From contig NZ_CP019701.2 of NCBI RefSeq assembly GCF_002005205.3, positions 1,736,001-1,800,000 on the forward strand: 64,000 nt of DNA, read 5' to 3'. The notes under the pieces were generated by a model. That model was not told the origin of the DNA. It made no database searches and saw only the letters and a program-made list of their open reading frames with translations. A program made the translations under genes and the position numbers. This DNA is from Rhizobium rhizogenes (lineage in GTDB: Bacteria; Pseudomonadota; Alphaproteobacteria; Rhizobiales; Rhizobiaceae). Below, piece by piece: positions 1-7,992 of the stretch (its first letter is position 1; each line of letters begins with the position of its first letter).

Positions 1-645
1 CTCGGCGATGCGCTTCATCGCATGCAGGCCGGCGGCCCATTCCTTCTGGGCCGCGTCTCCGGCGGCAGGTGTATCGACCCCGCCGGGCAGCAACGCGTTG
101 GCGCGAATACCCCTGACGGCATAGTCGGCGGTAACGCCTTTTACGAGCCCCATCAACGCCGCCTTCGCAGCCCCATAAGCCGTCATGCCCGGTATGCCGA
201 CGCTGGTACCGACAAAGCTCGAGGTGAAGACGATGGACCCGCCACCCCGCGTCAACATCGGCGGAATCTGGCAACGCGCGCCCAGAAAGGCGGAGGTGAG
301 ATTGACATTAAACACATGCTCCCATTCCTCGGGCGAAATCTCCGCCAGCGGCTTCATGACCCCGACCGCCCCGGCATTATTGACGGCGATATCGAGACCG
401 CCGAAGACGCTCTCGGCCGCATCCGTAAGCCGGTCATGGGTTTCGGCAACACCGGCATCGCCCGCCACCGTATGGACGCGGCCGCCGGCCTCGCGAATTT
501 CAGCGGCGACTTCTTCCAGAGCCGCAGCACCCCGCGCATTGATAACGACAGCTGCCCCTTGAGCGGCGAACAGCTTTGCCGTCGCCCGGCCGATGCCGGA
601 TGACGCGCCGGTGATGATGGCAACCTTGTTTTCGAGCGATTTCAT
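1..645 (-). CDS. SDR-family NAD(P)-dependent oxidoreductase (C-terminus cut by window edge)
   Basis: The visible 215 codons translate to a classical short-chain dehydrogenase/reductase. It starts MKSLENKVAIITGASSGIG, with the TGxxxGIG dinucleotide-binding loop, then an NNAG motif, and the catalytic Tyr and Lys in AYGAAKAAL. The product is a cytosolic oxidoreductase using NAD(H) or NADP(H); the substrate cannot be told from sequence, because the family covers sugars, steroids, acyl-ACPs and alcohols. The ATG at 645 is preceded by a strong AAGGAGG ribosome binding site. That site lies inside a 13-bp-arm inverted repeat (646-677), so translation or transcription may be controlled there. The gene lies 90 bp downstream of degP in the same direction. 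The stop codon is outside the window. Confidence 0.9.
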   Translation of the reverse strand, partial: MKSLENKVAIITGASSGIGRATAKLFAAQGAAVVINARGAAALEEVAAEIREAGGRVHTVAGDAGVAETHDRLTDAAESVFGGLDIAVNNAGAVGVMKPLAEISPEEWEHVFNVNLTSAFLGARCQIPPMLTRGGGSIVFTSSFVGTSVGIPGMTAYGAAKAALMGLVKGVTADYAVRGIRANALLPGGVDTPAAGDAAQKEWAAGLHAMKRIAE

Positions 646-677
646 ATCCTTGGCCTCCTTTGATGGAGACCAAGGAT
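646..677 (-). promoter_or_regulatory. Inverted repeat overlapping the ribosome binding site of the SDR gene
   Basis: The arms ATCCTTGGCCTCC (646-658) and GGAGACCAAGGAT (665-677) are complementary at 12 of 13 positions around a 6-nt loop. Read on the minus strand, the repeat ends directly before the ATG and contains the AAGGAGG ribosome binding site. It could be a repressor operator overlapping the translation start region or an mRNA hairpin hiding the ribosome binding site. No regulator gene is adjacent in this window. Confidence 0.6.
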
Positions 678-734
678 TAGAGAGAGGTCGGGATCACAAC
701 CACCCGATTCCTGCCGGGCCGGGCGGAAAGCGGC

Positions 735-2279
735 TTACTCCAGCGGCAACGCCACAACGCGCAGATTGCCCTGGGCATCGGCAACCATCATATGTGCATT
801 CTTGCGGCCTTCGGATTTCAGACCGTTGACCCGGACCAGAACGTCGCCGGGAACCTCCATGAAGTCCTGACCGACCTCGACGATGATATCGCCAGCCTTC
901 ATGCCCTTCTGTTCGGCAGTCGAACCGGGATCGACACTTGCGACCAGCACACCTTCGACGCTTTCGGCAATGCCCTTTTCGGTGCGCAACTCATTGCTGA
1001 GCACGACCAGATTCATGCCGAGAACGCTCTGCGGCGCCTCGCGCACTTCCGGCGTCTGGTCCTGCGCCTGATCGTCGGTGCCGCCATCATCATCAGGCGC
1101 CACCATCCCACCATCACCATCCTCGGCCTGCGGGTCTTCGGTCGCGGCTTTTTCGTCGGTGGTATCCTGCAGTTGGCCAAGCTTGACCTTGACGGTCTCT
1201 TCCTTGCCGTCGCGCAGGATCACAACATCGACTTCCTTGCCGACCGGACTTTCCGCCACGATCCGCAAGAGATCACGCATTTCATGAATATCCTTGCCGT
1301 CGAATTTCAGCACGACATCGCCGGCCTGGATCGGGCCGTTTTCCACCGGCCCGCCCTTGGCCACGCCGGAAATCAGCGCCCCCCTGGCGCTGTCCATGCC
1401 GAGGCTCGCGGCCACATCGTCAGTAACAGGCTGGACGCGAACACCGAGCCAGCCGCGACGCGTCTCGCCAAATTCGATCAGCTGCTGCACGATATTCTGG
1501 GCGAGTTCCGTCGGCACGGCAAAACCGATGCCGATCGAACCACCGCTCGGCGAAATGATCGCCGTATTGATGCCGATCACCTCACCCTTCATGTTGAAGA
1601 GCGGACCGCCGGAATTGCCCTTGTTGATCGCCGCATCCGTCTGGATGAAATTGTCGTAGGGACCGGCATTGATATTGCGGCCGCGCGCGGAAATGACACC
1701 GACGGTCAGCGATCCGCCAAGCCCGAAGGGATTGCCGATGGCCATCACCCAGTCACCAATGCGCATGCTGCGCGAATCGCCGAACTTGACCGCCTTCAGC
1801 GGCGCTTTCGGCTCCACCTTCAGGACCGAAAGGTCGGTCTTGGTATCGGTGCCAACCAGCGTCGCCTTGAGTTTCGAGCCGTTCGGGAAAATCACCTCGA
1901 TGGCATCAGCACCCTCGATGACGTGGTTGTTGGTGACGACATAACCGGCCGGATCGATGACGAAACCCGAGCCCAGCGAATTGACCTTTTCGCCACCTTC
2001 CGGCTTCTGGCTGTCGAAATAGTCCTTGAAGAATTCCTGGAAGGGCGACCCTTCCGGCAGACGCGGCGGAACGGGGCCCTTGCCCTCGGTCTTGACGTTT
2101 TGCGACGTCGAAATATTCACCACCGCATCAAGAAGCGGTTCGGCAAGATCGGCCACCGATTCCGGCCCATGGCTCTGCGCTCTCGCTGCAACCGGCGCCG
2201 AAAGGCTACCCGCCACAAGTGCGATGCCCGCGACTGCGGCAATGCTGCTGCGAAAAGGCGAAAGAAGGGTCACGGCCAT
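735..2279 (-). CDS. degP: Do-family periplasmic serine protease (DegP/HtrA)
   Basis: This 514-residue protein has a Sec signal peptide (about residues 1-35, cleavage near AARAQ). Its trypsin-like domain carries the catalytic triad His119 (NNHV), Asp149 (TKTDLS) and Ser223 (GNSGGP). Two PDZ domains follow, at about 275-365 and 425-510, separated by an acidic Asp/Glu/Gln-rich linker around 380-415. The family degrades or refolds misfolded envelope proteins in the periplasm, usually as oligomeric cages. ATG 2279 has a GAGGA ribosome binding site. The gene lies downstream of hflKC but is separated by a strong terminator (2415-2449), so it probably has its own promoter in the 135-bp leader. The hflK-hflC-degP order is common in rhizobia. 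The paralogue name (degP or mucD/degQ) is not certain. Confidence 0.95.
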   Translation of the reverse strand: MAVTLLSPFRSSIAAVAGIALVAGSLSAPVAARAQSHGPESVADLAEPLLDAVVNISTSQNVKTEGKGPVPPRLPEGSPFQEFFKDYFDSQKPEGGEKVNSLGSGFVIDPAGYVVTNNHVIEGADAIEVIFPNGSKLKATLVGTDTKTDLSVLKVEPKAPLKAVKFGDSRSMRIGDWVMAIGNPFGLGGSLTVGVISARGRNINAGPYDNFIQTDAAINKGNSGGPLFNMKGEVIGINTAIISPSGGSIGIGFAVPTELAQNIVQQLIEFGETRRGWLGVRVQPVTDDVAASLGMDSARGALISGVAKGGPVENGPIQAGDVVLKFDGKDIHEMRDLLRIVAESPVGKEVDVVILRDGKEETVKVKLGQLQDTTDEKAATEDPQAEDGDGGMVAPDDDGGTDDQAQDQTPEVREAPQSVLGMNLVVLSNELRTEKGIAESVEGVLVASVDPGSTAEQKGMKAGDIIVEVGQDFMEVPGDVLVRVNGLKSEGRKNAHMMVADAQGNLRVVALPLE

Positions 2280-2414
2280 AAGCGTCCTCGCGTTTCAAAT
2301 AGTCCTGCCCTGCATATATCGACAAAGCATAAGGCGGAATGATGAAGTGTAAAAATACCTTTTCGTGAACAGGCGGATGATGCTTGCCCCTGTCGACAGC
2401 ATTGGCACGAAAAC

Positions 2415-2449
2415 GGAGTAAAAAGAAAGGGCCGGTAAAAACCGGCCCC
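2415..2449 (-). terminator. Rho-independent terminator after hflC
   Basis: The stem GGGCCGGT (2429-2436) pairs with ACCGGCCC (2441-2448) around an AAAA loop. On the minus strand the stem is followed by a T-rich run (TTTCTTTTT). It lies 23 bp past the hflC stop, so it should end the hflKC transcript before degP. Confidence 0.85.
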
Positions 2450-2471
2450 TCCAAAATCATTTGATCCGCTA

Positions 2472-3395
2472 TCAGTTCGCCGGTGCTGGCGCAGGTGCGG
2501 CCGGAGCAGCAGGCGCCGCGCCGTCGATATTGTTGAAATAACGGAAGAAGGTCGAATCCGGAGACAGGACCAGCGTCGTGCCGTTGCCGTTCAGCGAGTT
2601 GGCATAGGCAGACATGGAGCGATAGAACTCGAAGAAGTTCGGATCGCGCTGGAAAGCCTCGCCGAACACCTTGTTGCGCTCCGCATCGCCTTCACCGCGC
2701 AGCACTTCGGACTGACGGCGGGCGTCGGATTCCAGCTCGACGACCTGACGGTCGGCGATAGCGCGGCGACGCTGCGCCTCTTCGTTACCACGGGCGCGGA
2801 TCAATTCGGCCTCGGCCAGACGTTCCGACTTCATGCGCTCGAAGGTCTGCTGCGAGACTTCCTGCGTCAGGTCGGTACGGCGGATGCGGACATCGACGAT
2901 GCTGATGCCGAGCGATTCCGCGTCGGGACGCAGATCGTCACGCACTTCCTGCATCATCGATGCACGTGCGTCCGAAAGCGCCGATTCGAAGCCGCGCAGA
3001 CCGTAGACCCGGCGCAGCGATGCGTCGAGACGGGTGCGCAGGCGCGATTCCGCCGACATCTGGTCACCCGAGACCGTCTGCCGGAAGCGGCGTGCATCCG
3101 TGATGCGATAGACCACGAAGGCATCGACCTCGTAGAACTTGCCGCCGGACACCTGAACACGGATGTTGTCGTGATCGAAGCGCAGCGCCCGGTTCTCGAT
3201 ATATTGTACCCGGTCGGCATCCATGAAGGCGAAGGGCAGCTTGAAATAGAGGCCCGGCGCCGTCTTCACATCCTGGATCTGACCGAAGCGAACGACGATG
3301 GCCTGCTGACGCTCGTTGACCACGAAGATCGACGAATAGCCAAGAAAAAGCAGAACGGCGAGACCGACGAGAACGGCCGTAAGACGGTTGCTCAT
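2472..3395 (-). CDS. hflC: HflC, SPFH/prohibitin-family subunit of the FtsH-modulating HflKC complex
   Basis: This 307-residue protein has one N-terminal transmembrane segment (about residues 6-27) followed by an SPFH/band-7 domain that begins VVNERQQAIVVRFG. A long charged helical stretch (about 185-260, Glu/Arg/Ala-rich) matches the coiled-coil of the family, and the tail is Ala/Pro-rich. With HflK it forms a large inner-membrane cage that encloses and regulates the FtsH protease; the name HflC does not imply protease activity of its own. The start codon is 1 bp after the hflK stop, preceded by GGGAGG, so the two are co-translated in the expected order hflK then hflC. Confidence 0.95.
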   Translation of the reverse strand: MSNRLTAVLVGLAVLLFLGYSSIFVVNERQQAIVVRFGQIQDVKTAPGLYFKLPFAFMDADRVQYIENRALRFDHDNIRVQVSGGKFYEVDAFVVYRITDARRFRQTVSGDQMSAESRLRTRLDASLRRVYGLRGFESALSDARASMMQEVRDDLRPDAESLGISIVDVRIRRTDLTQEVSQQTFERMKSERLAEAELIRARGNEEAQRRRAIADRQVVELESDARRQSEVLRGEGDAERNKVFGEAFQRDPNFFEFYRSMSAYANSLNGNGTTLVLSPDSTFFRYFNNIDGAAPAAPAAPAPAPAN

Positions 3396-3396
3396 A

Positions 3397-4518
3397 TCAG
3401 TTGCCTCCCTGCTGTGCTGCGCCCGGATTGTTGCGCATGATCTCGTTCAGAGGCAGATAAGGCACCACGCCCTGTTTCTCGTCGATGATGATCTTGTTGG
3501 AACCCTTGAGCACCTGCTCCATGGTTTCCAGGAACATGCGCTGACGGGTTACATCAGGCGCCGTGCGATACTGGTCATAGATGGAGACGAAGCGCTGTGC
3601 CTCACCCTGTGCCTCGTTGACGACGCGCGACTTGTAGGCGTTCGCCTCTTCGAGGATCTGCGCGGCCTGACCGCGTGCGGCACCGAGCTTCTGGTTGGCG
3701 TACTGGTTGGCTTCCTGAACGAAGCGGTCTTCGTCCTGTTCGGCGCGCTGCACCTCATCAAAGGCATCGGCCACTTCACGCGGCGGCGCCGCATCTTCGA
3801 TGGCCACGGCATTGATGGAGATACCGGCGCCATAACCGTCCATGGTGGACTGGATGATGGTGCGCACATCCGCCGCGATCGCCTGACGGTTATCACGGAA
3901 AATATCCTGTGCCGGACGACGGCCAACCACTTCACGCATGGCGCTTTCGGAAACCTGCTGCAGGGTTTCCGCCGGGCTGTCGACGTTGAAGAGATAGGAT
4001 TTCGGATCGGAGACCGTGTAGAGCACCGAGAACTGGACGTTGACGATGTTCTGGTCGCCGGTCAGCATCACGCCGCTCGACGAGGAAGACGAGGCGCGCG
4101 AGCCGATATTCTGCTGCTGCTCGGTGACCTTGACGATTTCCACCGTCTCGATCGGCCACAGATGGAAATGCAGGCCCGGCATCGAGATTTCGTCCTTGGG
4201 ACGGCCGAAACGCAGCTCCACGCCACGCTCGTCCGGCTGAACGGTATAGACGGACTGGATGCCGAGAAAAACGAGAACGACAAGCACGAGGATCGCAACC
4301 GCGCCGCCATTGAAGCCGCCAGGCAGGACATTCTTGAAACGGTCCTGGCTGCGGCGGATGATCTCTTCGAGATCGGGCGGGCCGCCATTATTGCCGCCAC
4401 CGCCGCCGCGAGGCCGGTTAGGCCCCTGCCCCCACGGGCCGCCACCGCCGCCCTGGTTGTTTCCTCCACCGCCGCCGCCCCAAGGGCCGCCGCCGCCATT
4501 CTGATTGCTCCAGGGCAT
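3397..4518 (-). CDS. hflK: HflK, SPFH/prohibitin-family subunit of the FtsH-modulating HflKC complex
   Basis: This 373-residue protein has a low-complexity Gly/Asn/Pro/Trp N-terminus (about residues 1-50), a transmembrane helix near 70-91 and an SPFH domain starting at VQPDERGVELRFG. A Gln/Glu/Ala-rich coiled region follows. The Gly-rich N-terminus is typical of HflK and explains the GGC/CCG repetitive DNA at 4370-4510. An upstream in-frame TTG exists at 4521, but ATG 4518 is preferred because GAGG lies 6 nt upstream of it. HflK assembles with HflC in the inner membrane around FtsH. The 140-bp gap to folA probably holds the hflKC promoter. Confidence 0.95.
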   Translation of the reverse strand: MPWSNQNGGGGPWGGGGGGNNQGGGGGPWGQGPNRPRGGGGGNNGGPPDLEEIIRRSQDRFKNVLPGGFNGGAVAILVLVVLVFLGIQSVYTVQPDERGVELRFGRPKDEISMPGLHFHLWPIETVEIVKVTEQQQNIGSRASSSSSSGVMLTGDQNIVNVQFSVLYTVSDPKSYLFNVDSPAETLQQVSESAMREVVGRRPAQDIFRDNRQAIAADVRTIIQSTMDGYGAGISINAVAIEDAAPPREVADAFDEVQRAEQDEDRFVQEANQYANQKLGAARGQAAQILEEANAYKSRVVNEAQGEAQRFVSIYDQYRTAPDVTRQRMFLETMEQVLKGSNKIIIDEKQGVVPYLPLNEIMRNNPGAAQQGGN

Positions 4519-4661
4519 CAATACCTCTTTATAAAAGCCTCTCCCGGTTCCGTTCGAAAGCGATTGCTCGCGTGCGGCGGGAATATCGACCCGTTATAGG
4601 AAGGAGAAGCGTCCGTTTCAACGCAGAGGTGGTAACTAAATACCCAATCGCGGTAAATAGT

Positions 4662-5189
4662 TCACTTTGACGCGGCTCTTCGCACATAAGTGGTGAACAG
4701 AACTGGATAATTGTCCTTTTCCCCTGCCAGAACGGCACTTTCCTCGATTTTTTCAAAGACGGCGGGATCGATTTCCGGGAAAAAAGTATCGCCATCGAGT
4801 TTTACAGCGACATGGGTGACGGAAAGTTGATCGGCGAAGGGCATGGCCTGACGGTAAATTTCGCCGCCGCCGGCAACAAAAATCTCGTCCACACCCAGCG
4901 CCGCAGCCTTCGTCTTTGCAAGCTTGAACGCCTCATCCAGCGACGAAACGACATCCACGCCGTCAGGCCGATAATCCGCATTGCGGCTGATGATGATATG
5001 CGGCCGCCCCGGCAAAGGACGTTCACCGACCGACAGGAACGTCTTGCGGCCCATGATGAGCGGCTTGCCCATCGTCATCGCCTTGAAGCGCTTCAGATCG
5101 GTGGAAAGCTTCCACGGCATGTCGAGGTCGCGGCCAATGACACCGTTTTCCGAAACCGCGACGATGAGGGTGACACGTGGCCCGCTCAT
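4662..5189 (-). CDS. folA: Dihydrofolate reductase
   Basis: This 175-residue protein reduces dihydrofolate to tetrahydrofolate with NADPH. It begins with the family signature [23 protein letters not shown], which contains the substrate-binding Asp and Trp. It continues with the NADPH-binding [10 protein letters not shown] and the [13 protein letters not shown] segment typical of DHFR. The length is close to bacterial type I enzymes (about 160-175). The ATG overlaps the thyA stop by 4 bp (ATGA), so production is coupled to thymidylate synthase. This fits the pathway, since ThyA oxidises methylene-THF to DHF and FolA regenerates THF. Confidence 0.96.
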   Translation of the reverse strand: MSGPRVTLIVAVSENGVIGRDLDMPWKLSTDLKRFKAMTMGKPLIMGRKTFLSVGERPLPGRPHIIISRNADYRPDGVDVVSSLDEAFKLAKTKAAALGVDEIFVAGGGEIYRQAMPFADQLSVTHVAVKLDGDTFFPEIDPAVFEKIEESAVLAGEKDNYPVLFTTYVRRAASK

Positions 5190-5980
5190 ACCGCGATCGG
5201 CGCCTTGATGCTTGAATCGGCTTCGTAGTTCTCAAGCGTAAAGTCTTCGAACTTAAAGCCGAAAAGGTCCTTTACGTCAGGGTTGATGCGCATCGTCGGC
5301 AGGGCCTTCGGCGTGCGGGTCATCTGCAGCCGCGCCTGCTCGAAATGATTGGCATAGATATGCGCGTCACCCAGCGTATGAACGAAATCACCCGGCTTCA
5401 GGCCCGTGACCTGCGCCACCATCAGCGTCAGCAGCGCATAGGAGGCGATGTTGAACGGTACGCCGAGGAAGATATCGGCAGAGCGCTGATAGAGCTGACA
5501 GGACAGCTTTCCATCGGAAACATAGAACTGGAACAGGCAGTGACAGGGCGGCAGCGCCATTTCGTCCACCAGCGCCGGGTTCCACGCCGAAACGATGTGG
5601 CGACGGGAATTCGGGTTGGTCTTCAGACCCTCTATCAGAAGCGCGATCTGGTCGATATGGCGGCCGTCCGGCGCCGGCCAGGAACGCCACTGCGCACCAT
5701 AGACCGGGCCGAGATCGCCGTTCTCGTCGGCCCATTCGTCCCAGATGGAAACGCCGTTTTCCTTGAGATAGGCGATATTGGTATCGCCCTTCAGGAACCA
5801 CAGCAATTCATGGATGATGGAGCGCAGATGCAGCTTCTTGGTGGTGAGAACCGGAAAACCTTCGGAAAGGTCGAAGCGCATCTGGTAACCGAAGACCGAG
5901 CGCGTACCCGTGCCGGTGCGGTCTCCGCGGTCGGAGCCGGTTTCCATGACATGCCGGAGAAGATCGAGATATTGTTTCAT
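5186..5980 (-). CDS. thyA: Thymidylate synthase
   Basis: Starting at ATG 5980 ([12 protein letters not shown]) the protein is 264 residues, the same length as the E. coli enzyme. The nucleophile is Cys146 in [12 protein letters not shown]. The folate/dUMP motifs [24 protein letters not shown] and HIYANHFEQ are present. It converts dUMP and methylene-THF to dTMP and DHF in the cytosol. A longer reading frame extends to 6040, but it lacks family similarity and would run through a perfect 20-bp palindrome (5995-6014), so the palindrome is better seen as leader DNA. The gene is first of a thyA-folA unit with overlapping stop and start. Confidence 0.97.
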   Translation of the reverse strand: MKQYLDLLRHVMETGSDRGDRTGTGTRSVFGYQMRFDLSEGFPVLTTKKLHLRSIIHELLWFLKGDTNIAYLKENGVSIWDEWADENGDLGPVYGAQWRSWPAPDGRHIDQIALLIEGLKTNPNSRRHIVSAWNPALVDEMALPPCHCLFQFYVSDGKLSCQLYQRSADIFLGVPFNIASYALLTLMVAQVTGLKPGDFVHTLGDAHIYANHFEQARLQMTRTPKALPTMRINPDVKDLFGFKFEDFTLENYEADSSIKAPIAV

Positions 5981-5994
5981 ACGTTCTGCCGCCG

Positions 5995-6014
5995 ATTCCC
6001 TGATATCAGGGAAT
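5995..6014. promoter_or_regulatory. Perfect 20-bp palindrome in the thyA leader
   Basis: The sequence ATTCCCTGATATCAGGGAAT equals its own reverse complement over all 20 bp. It ends 14 bp upstream of the thyA start codon. A perfect palindrome with no loop is typical of a dimeric repressor site rather than an RNA hairpin. I do not recognise the binding protein. Confidence 0.6.
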
Positions 6015-6071
6015 ATAATAGCACATGGCGGCAGAACCAATCACCTAATGCGGGCTTATCCCCGGCTCAAA

Positions 6072-6380
6072 TCACAGCGACTGGAGCTTACCCAGTTCCT
6101 TGGCCACAAGATAATAGAAGGTCACGCGCGACTTGGAGCGGTCACCTGCCATGATCTTGCAGACGGCGTCGATCGCCTTGTCGGCGCTATCGTCGGTGAT
6201 ACCGAGCTTCTTGCCGCACCAGCTCGCCTTGACGCGCGCAAGTTCTTCCGGATCGGAAGCGGACACCAGCGAGGAATCCCGGTTGCGCAAGGCAATGCCG
6301 AGATGTTTGACGATCTTGCCGACCACGGCTTCGTCGGCTGCTGCGTCGTATTTCTTCACATCTGCGAGATAGTCAGTCAT
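6072..6380 (-). CDS. DUF2853-family small protein
   Basis: This 102-residue soluble protein starts at ATG 6380 behind AGGAGTGG. I recognise MTDYLADVKKYDAAADEAVVG and the C-terminal SRVTFYYLVAKELGKL as the DUF2853 family. The family is found mainly in alphaproteobacteria and marine bacteria, and its members are small alpha-helical proteins with no assigned function. No catalytic motif or membrane segment is visible. The gene stands alone between thyA and ssrA on the minus strand, divergent from ssrA. Confidence 0.85.
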   Translation of the reverse strand: MTDYLADVKKYDAAADEAVVGKIVKHLGIALRNRDSSLVSASDPEELARVKASWCGKKLGITDDSADKAIDAVCKIMAGDRSKSRVTFYYLVAKELGKLQSL

Positions 6381-6537
6381 GTCCACTCCTTCGTGTATCC
6401 CCGGCCCGGTGTTGCTTCTAATGACCGGTTGCATGGAGAATGTGACAGCAATCCCTCGTCGTCAAGAATTGTCTAAACTGCCAGACGCAATCACGAAACC
6501 TTTTCATGGAATTGTCATGCCCCCCCTTTTCTCCGCC

Positions 6538-6643
6538 GGGCGAAACGCCTATATGAGCCTTGCCGGGGCAACCCGGCTATGGCGATAAACGGTCGGTGTA
6601 ATAAACCTATTGGACCCGGGGGCGGTACCCGGCGCCTCCACCA
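6538..6643 (+). ncRNA. ssrA: tmRNA acceptor piece (5' part of the permuted ssrA gene)
   Basis: In alphaproteobacteria ssrA is circularly permuted, so the aminoacylated 3' piece is encoded first. Here a T-arm of 5 bp (6616-6620 with 6628-6632) and a 7-nt loop is followed by CGCCTCC, the discriminator A and an encoded CCA at 6641-6643. The 7-nt CGCCTCC (6633-6639) pairs fully, with one G-U, with the 5' end of the coding piece (6684-6690) to make the acceptor stem. The 5' boundary (about 6538) is approximate. The T-loop reads GGCGGTA rather than the usual TTCGAAT. Confidence 0.85.
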
Positions 6644-6683
6644 AAAACCGGCGGCCCTCTCTGGAAGAAGGCCGGCTTTTGAT
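6644..6683 (+). ncRNA. tmRNA intervening segment removed during maturation
   Basis: These 40 nt separate the CCA end of the acceptor piece from the GGGGGCG start of the coding piece. They can fold into an imperfect GC-rich hairpin (ACCGGCGGCC with GGCCGGCTTT). In known two-piece tmRNAs this loop is excised to leave two base-paired RNAs; the exact cuts are inferred here. Confidence 0.7.
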
Positions 6684-6905
6684 GGGGGCGAAACAGGATC
6701 GACAAGGGCGTAAAGATCGAACTTTTGCTCGGCATGATACCGCCGTTATCGGGTCACAAGTGTAGTTGCAAACGACAACAACGCTAAGGAATATGCTCTC
6801 GCTGCCTAATGGCGGTGCGGGAATTCCGCTCTAAAGCCCTCACGGTTAGCCCCGTGAGGCGGGGTTCGGAGGTACCTGGCAACAGAAACCTTCACCTTCT
6901 CCATT
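6684..6905 (+). ncRNA. ssrA: tmRNA coding piece with tag reading frame (3' part of permuted ssrA)
   Basis: It starts GGGGGCGAAACAGGATCGAC, the conserved 5' end of tmRNA. The tag frame runs from the resume codon GCA at 6768 to TAA at 6807-6809 and encodes ANDNNAKEYALAA. With the charged alanine, the peptide added to stalled nascent chains is A-ANDNNAKEYALAA, which marks them for ClpXP. Downstream, a strong stem (CCTCACGG with CCGTGAGG, near 6838-6858) fits a pseudoknot or helix. The 3' end near 6905 is estimated. sspB, which encodes the adaptor for this tag, is the next gene. Confidence 0.95.
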
Positions 6906-6958
6906 TTGCCTGAATTGGTTATATGATAGCTGACTTGCGGACGGCATCGGCTTTTCCG

Positions 6959-6987
6959 TTGCTGCCGTTCAGGACATTGCGTATACT
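6959..6987 (+). promoter_or_regulatory. Candidate housekeeping promoter for sspB
   Basis: TTGCTG (6959-6964) and TATACT (6982-6987) are spaced by 17 bp and resemble -35 and -10 elements. They lie about 140 bp upstream of the sspB start and after the end of ssrA. This is a pattern match only. Confidence 0.35.
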
Positions 6988-7125
6988 TGGGCAACGCGCA
7001 GCCGCTTGGATCGAGTTCAATATCCGGTTAAGGATTGTGCGAAGATTCAGACTGTTACAGCGTCCTTGGCGCGCAAGGCGCGCAGCGCATTAAAAGACGT
7101 TCGAATAAGGGAAAGACAGGACCGC

Positions 7126-7638
7126 ATGGGGCAGGATCATATCCGTTACGACATTCTCGCACAGGATGCCCTTCGCGGCGTTATTCGCAAGGTTCTGGGT
7201 GAAGTGGCCGCCACCGGCCGCCTTCCCGGCGACCACCATTTCTTCATCACATTCCTGACCGGCGCGCCGGGCGTGCGGATTTCCCAGCACCTCAAGGCCA
7301 AATATGCCGAGCAGATGACCATCGTCATCCAGCACCAGTTCTGGGACATGAAGGTTACGGAAACCGGCTTCGAAATCGGCCTGTCCTTCTCCGATACGCC
7401 GGAAAAGCTGGTTATTCCTTACAACGCCATTCGCGGTTTTTACGATCCTTCCGTCAATTTCGAGCTTGAGTTCGACGTGCCGCTGGCCGACGAGGAAGAG
7501 ATGGAAGAAGCCGAAATCACCGCCTACCCCGTATCCGGCGAAGCAAAGCCGGCAGCTTCTTCCGAGACGCCCAAAACCGGTGAAGAAAAGAAGGAAGGCT
7601 CCGTCGTTTCGCTCGACGCTTTCCGCAAGAAGCAATAA
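7126..7638 (+). CDS. sspB: SspB, alpha-type ClpXP specificity-enhancing adaptor
   Basis: This 170-residue protein starts at ATG 7126 behind AGGA, with MGQDHIRYDILAQDALRGV. The alpha-proteobacterial SspB fold follows (FFITFLTGAPGVRISQHLK, MTIVIQHQFWDM, LVIPYNAIRGFYDPSVNFEL). The last 45 residues are acidic and Lys/Ala-rich and flexible, ending SVVSLDAFRKKQ, the tail that docks on the ClpX N-domain in known SspB. The protein tethers ssrA-tagged chains to ClpXP. The frame continues upstream to 7006, but that extension is not conserved in character. It lies directly downstream of ssrA and upstream of a small DUF4169 gene. Confidence 0.93.
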   Translation: MGQDHIRYDILAQDALRGVIRKVLGEVAATGRLPGDHHFFITFLTGAPGVRISQHLKAKYAEQMTIVIQHQFWDMKVTETGFEIGLSFSDTPEKLVIPYNAIRGFYDPSVNFELEFDVPLADEEEMEEAEITAYPVSGEAKPAASSETPKTGEEKKEGSVVSLDAFRKKQ

Positions 7639-7683
7639 CGGCCTTTTGTCCCAACATTAGGAAATACGGGGAGACATATCCGC

Positions 7684-7887
7684 ATGGCCGCCGATATCGT
7701 CAATCTGCGTCAGTTTCGCAAGCAGAAAGCCCGTAACGAAAAGGAAAAGCAGGCGGAACAGAACCGCCTGTCCTTCGGCCGCACCAAGGCTGAAAAAGAC
7801 CTCACCTCCGCCCTTAACGAGAAAGCCGAAAAGCGCCTTGACCAGGGCCGGCTCGAAAAGGACGATGGCGGGACCGACAGGGACTGA
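7684..7887 (+). CDS. DUF4169-family small basic protein
   Basis: This 67-residue protein (MAADIVNLRQFRKQKARNE) is rich in Lys, Arg and Glu. I recognise the N-terminal NLRQFRKxKAR block as DUF4169, a small family of alphaproteobacteria without known function. It is probably one long charged helix; there is no membrane segment or cysteine. GGGGAGA lies about 9 nt upstream of the ATG. It starts 45 bp after sspB and is probably co-transcribed with it. Confidence 0.8.
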   Translation: MAADIVNLRQFRKQKARNEKEKQAEQNRLSFGRTKAEKDLTSALNEKAEKRLDQGRLEKDDGGTDRD

Positions 7888-7992
7888 CGTATCAGGGCTG
7901 CCGCAACCGGCGCACCACAGTATAGAAACCAACCGCAAGACAGAGGCCTGCCGGCGAAACATGATTCAGATTTCCAGCCGGAGGCCGATCTG

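Noticed and set aside
792..2342. + strand frame of 516 codons opposite degP
   Set aside because: Shadow of a clear protease gene with all catalytic residues on the minus strand.
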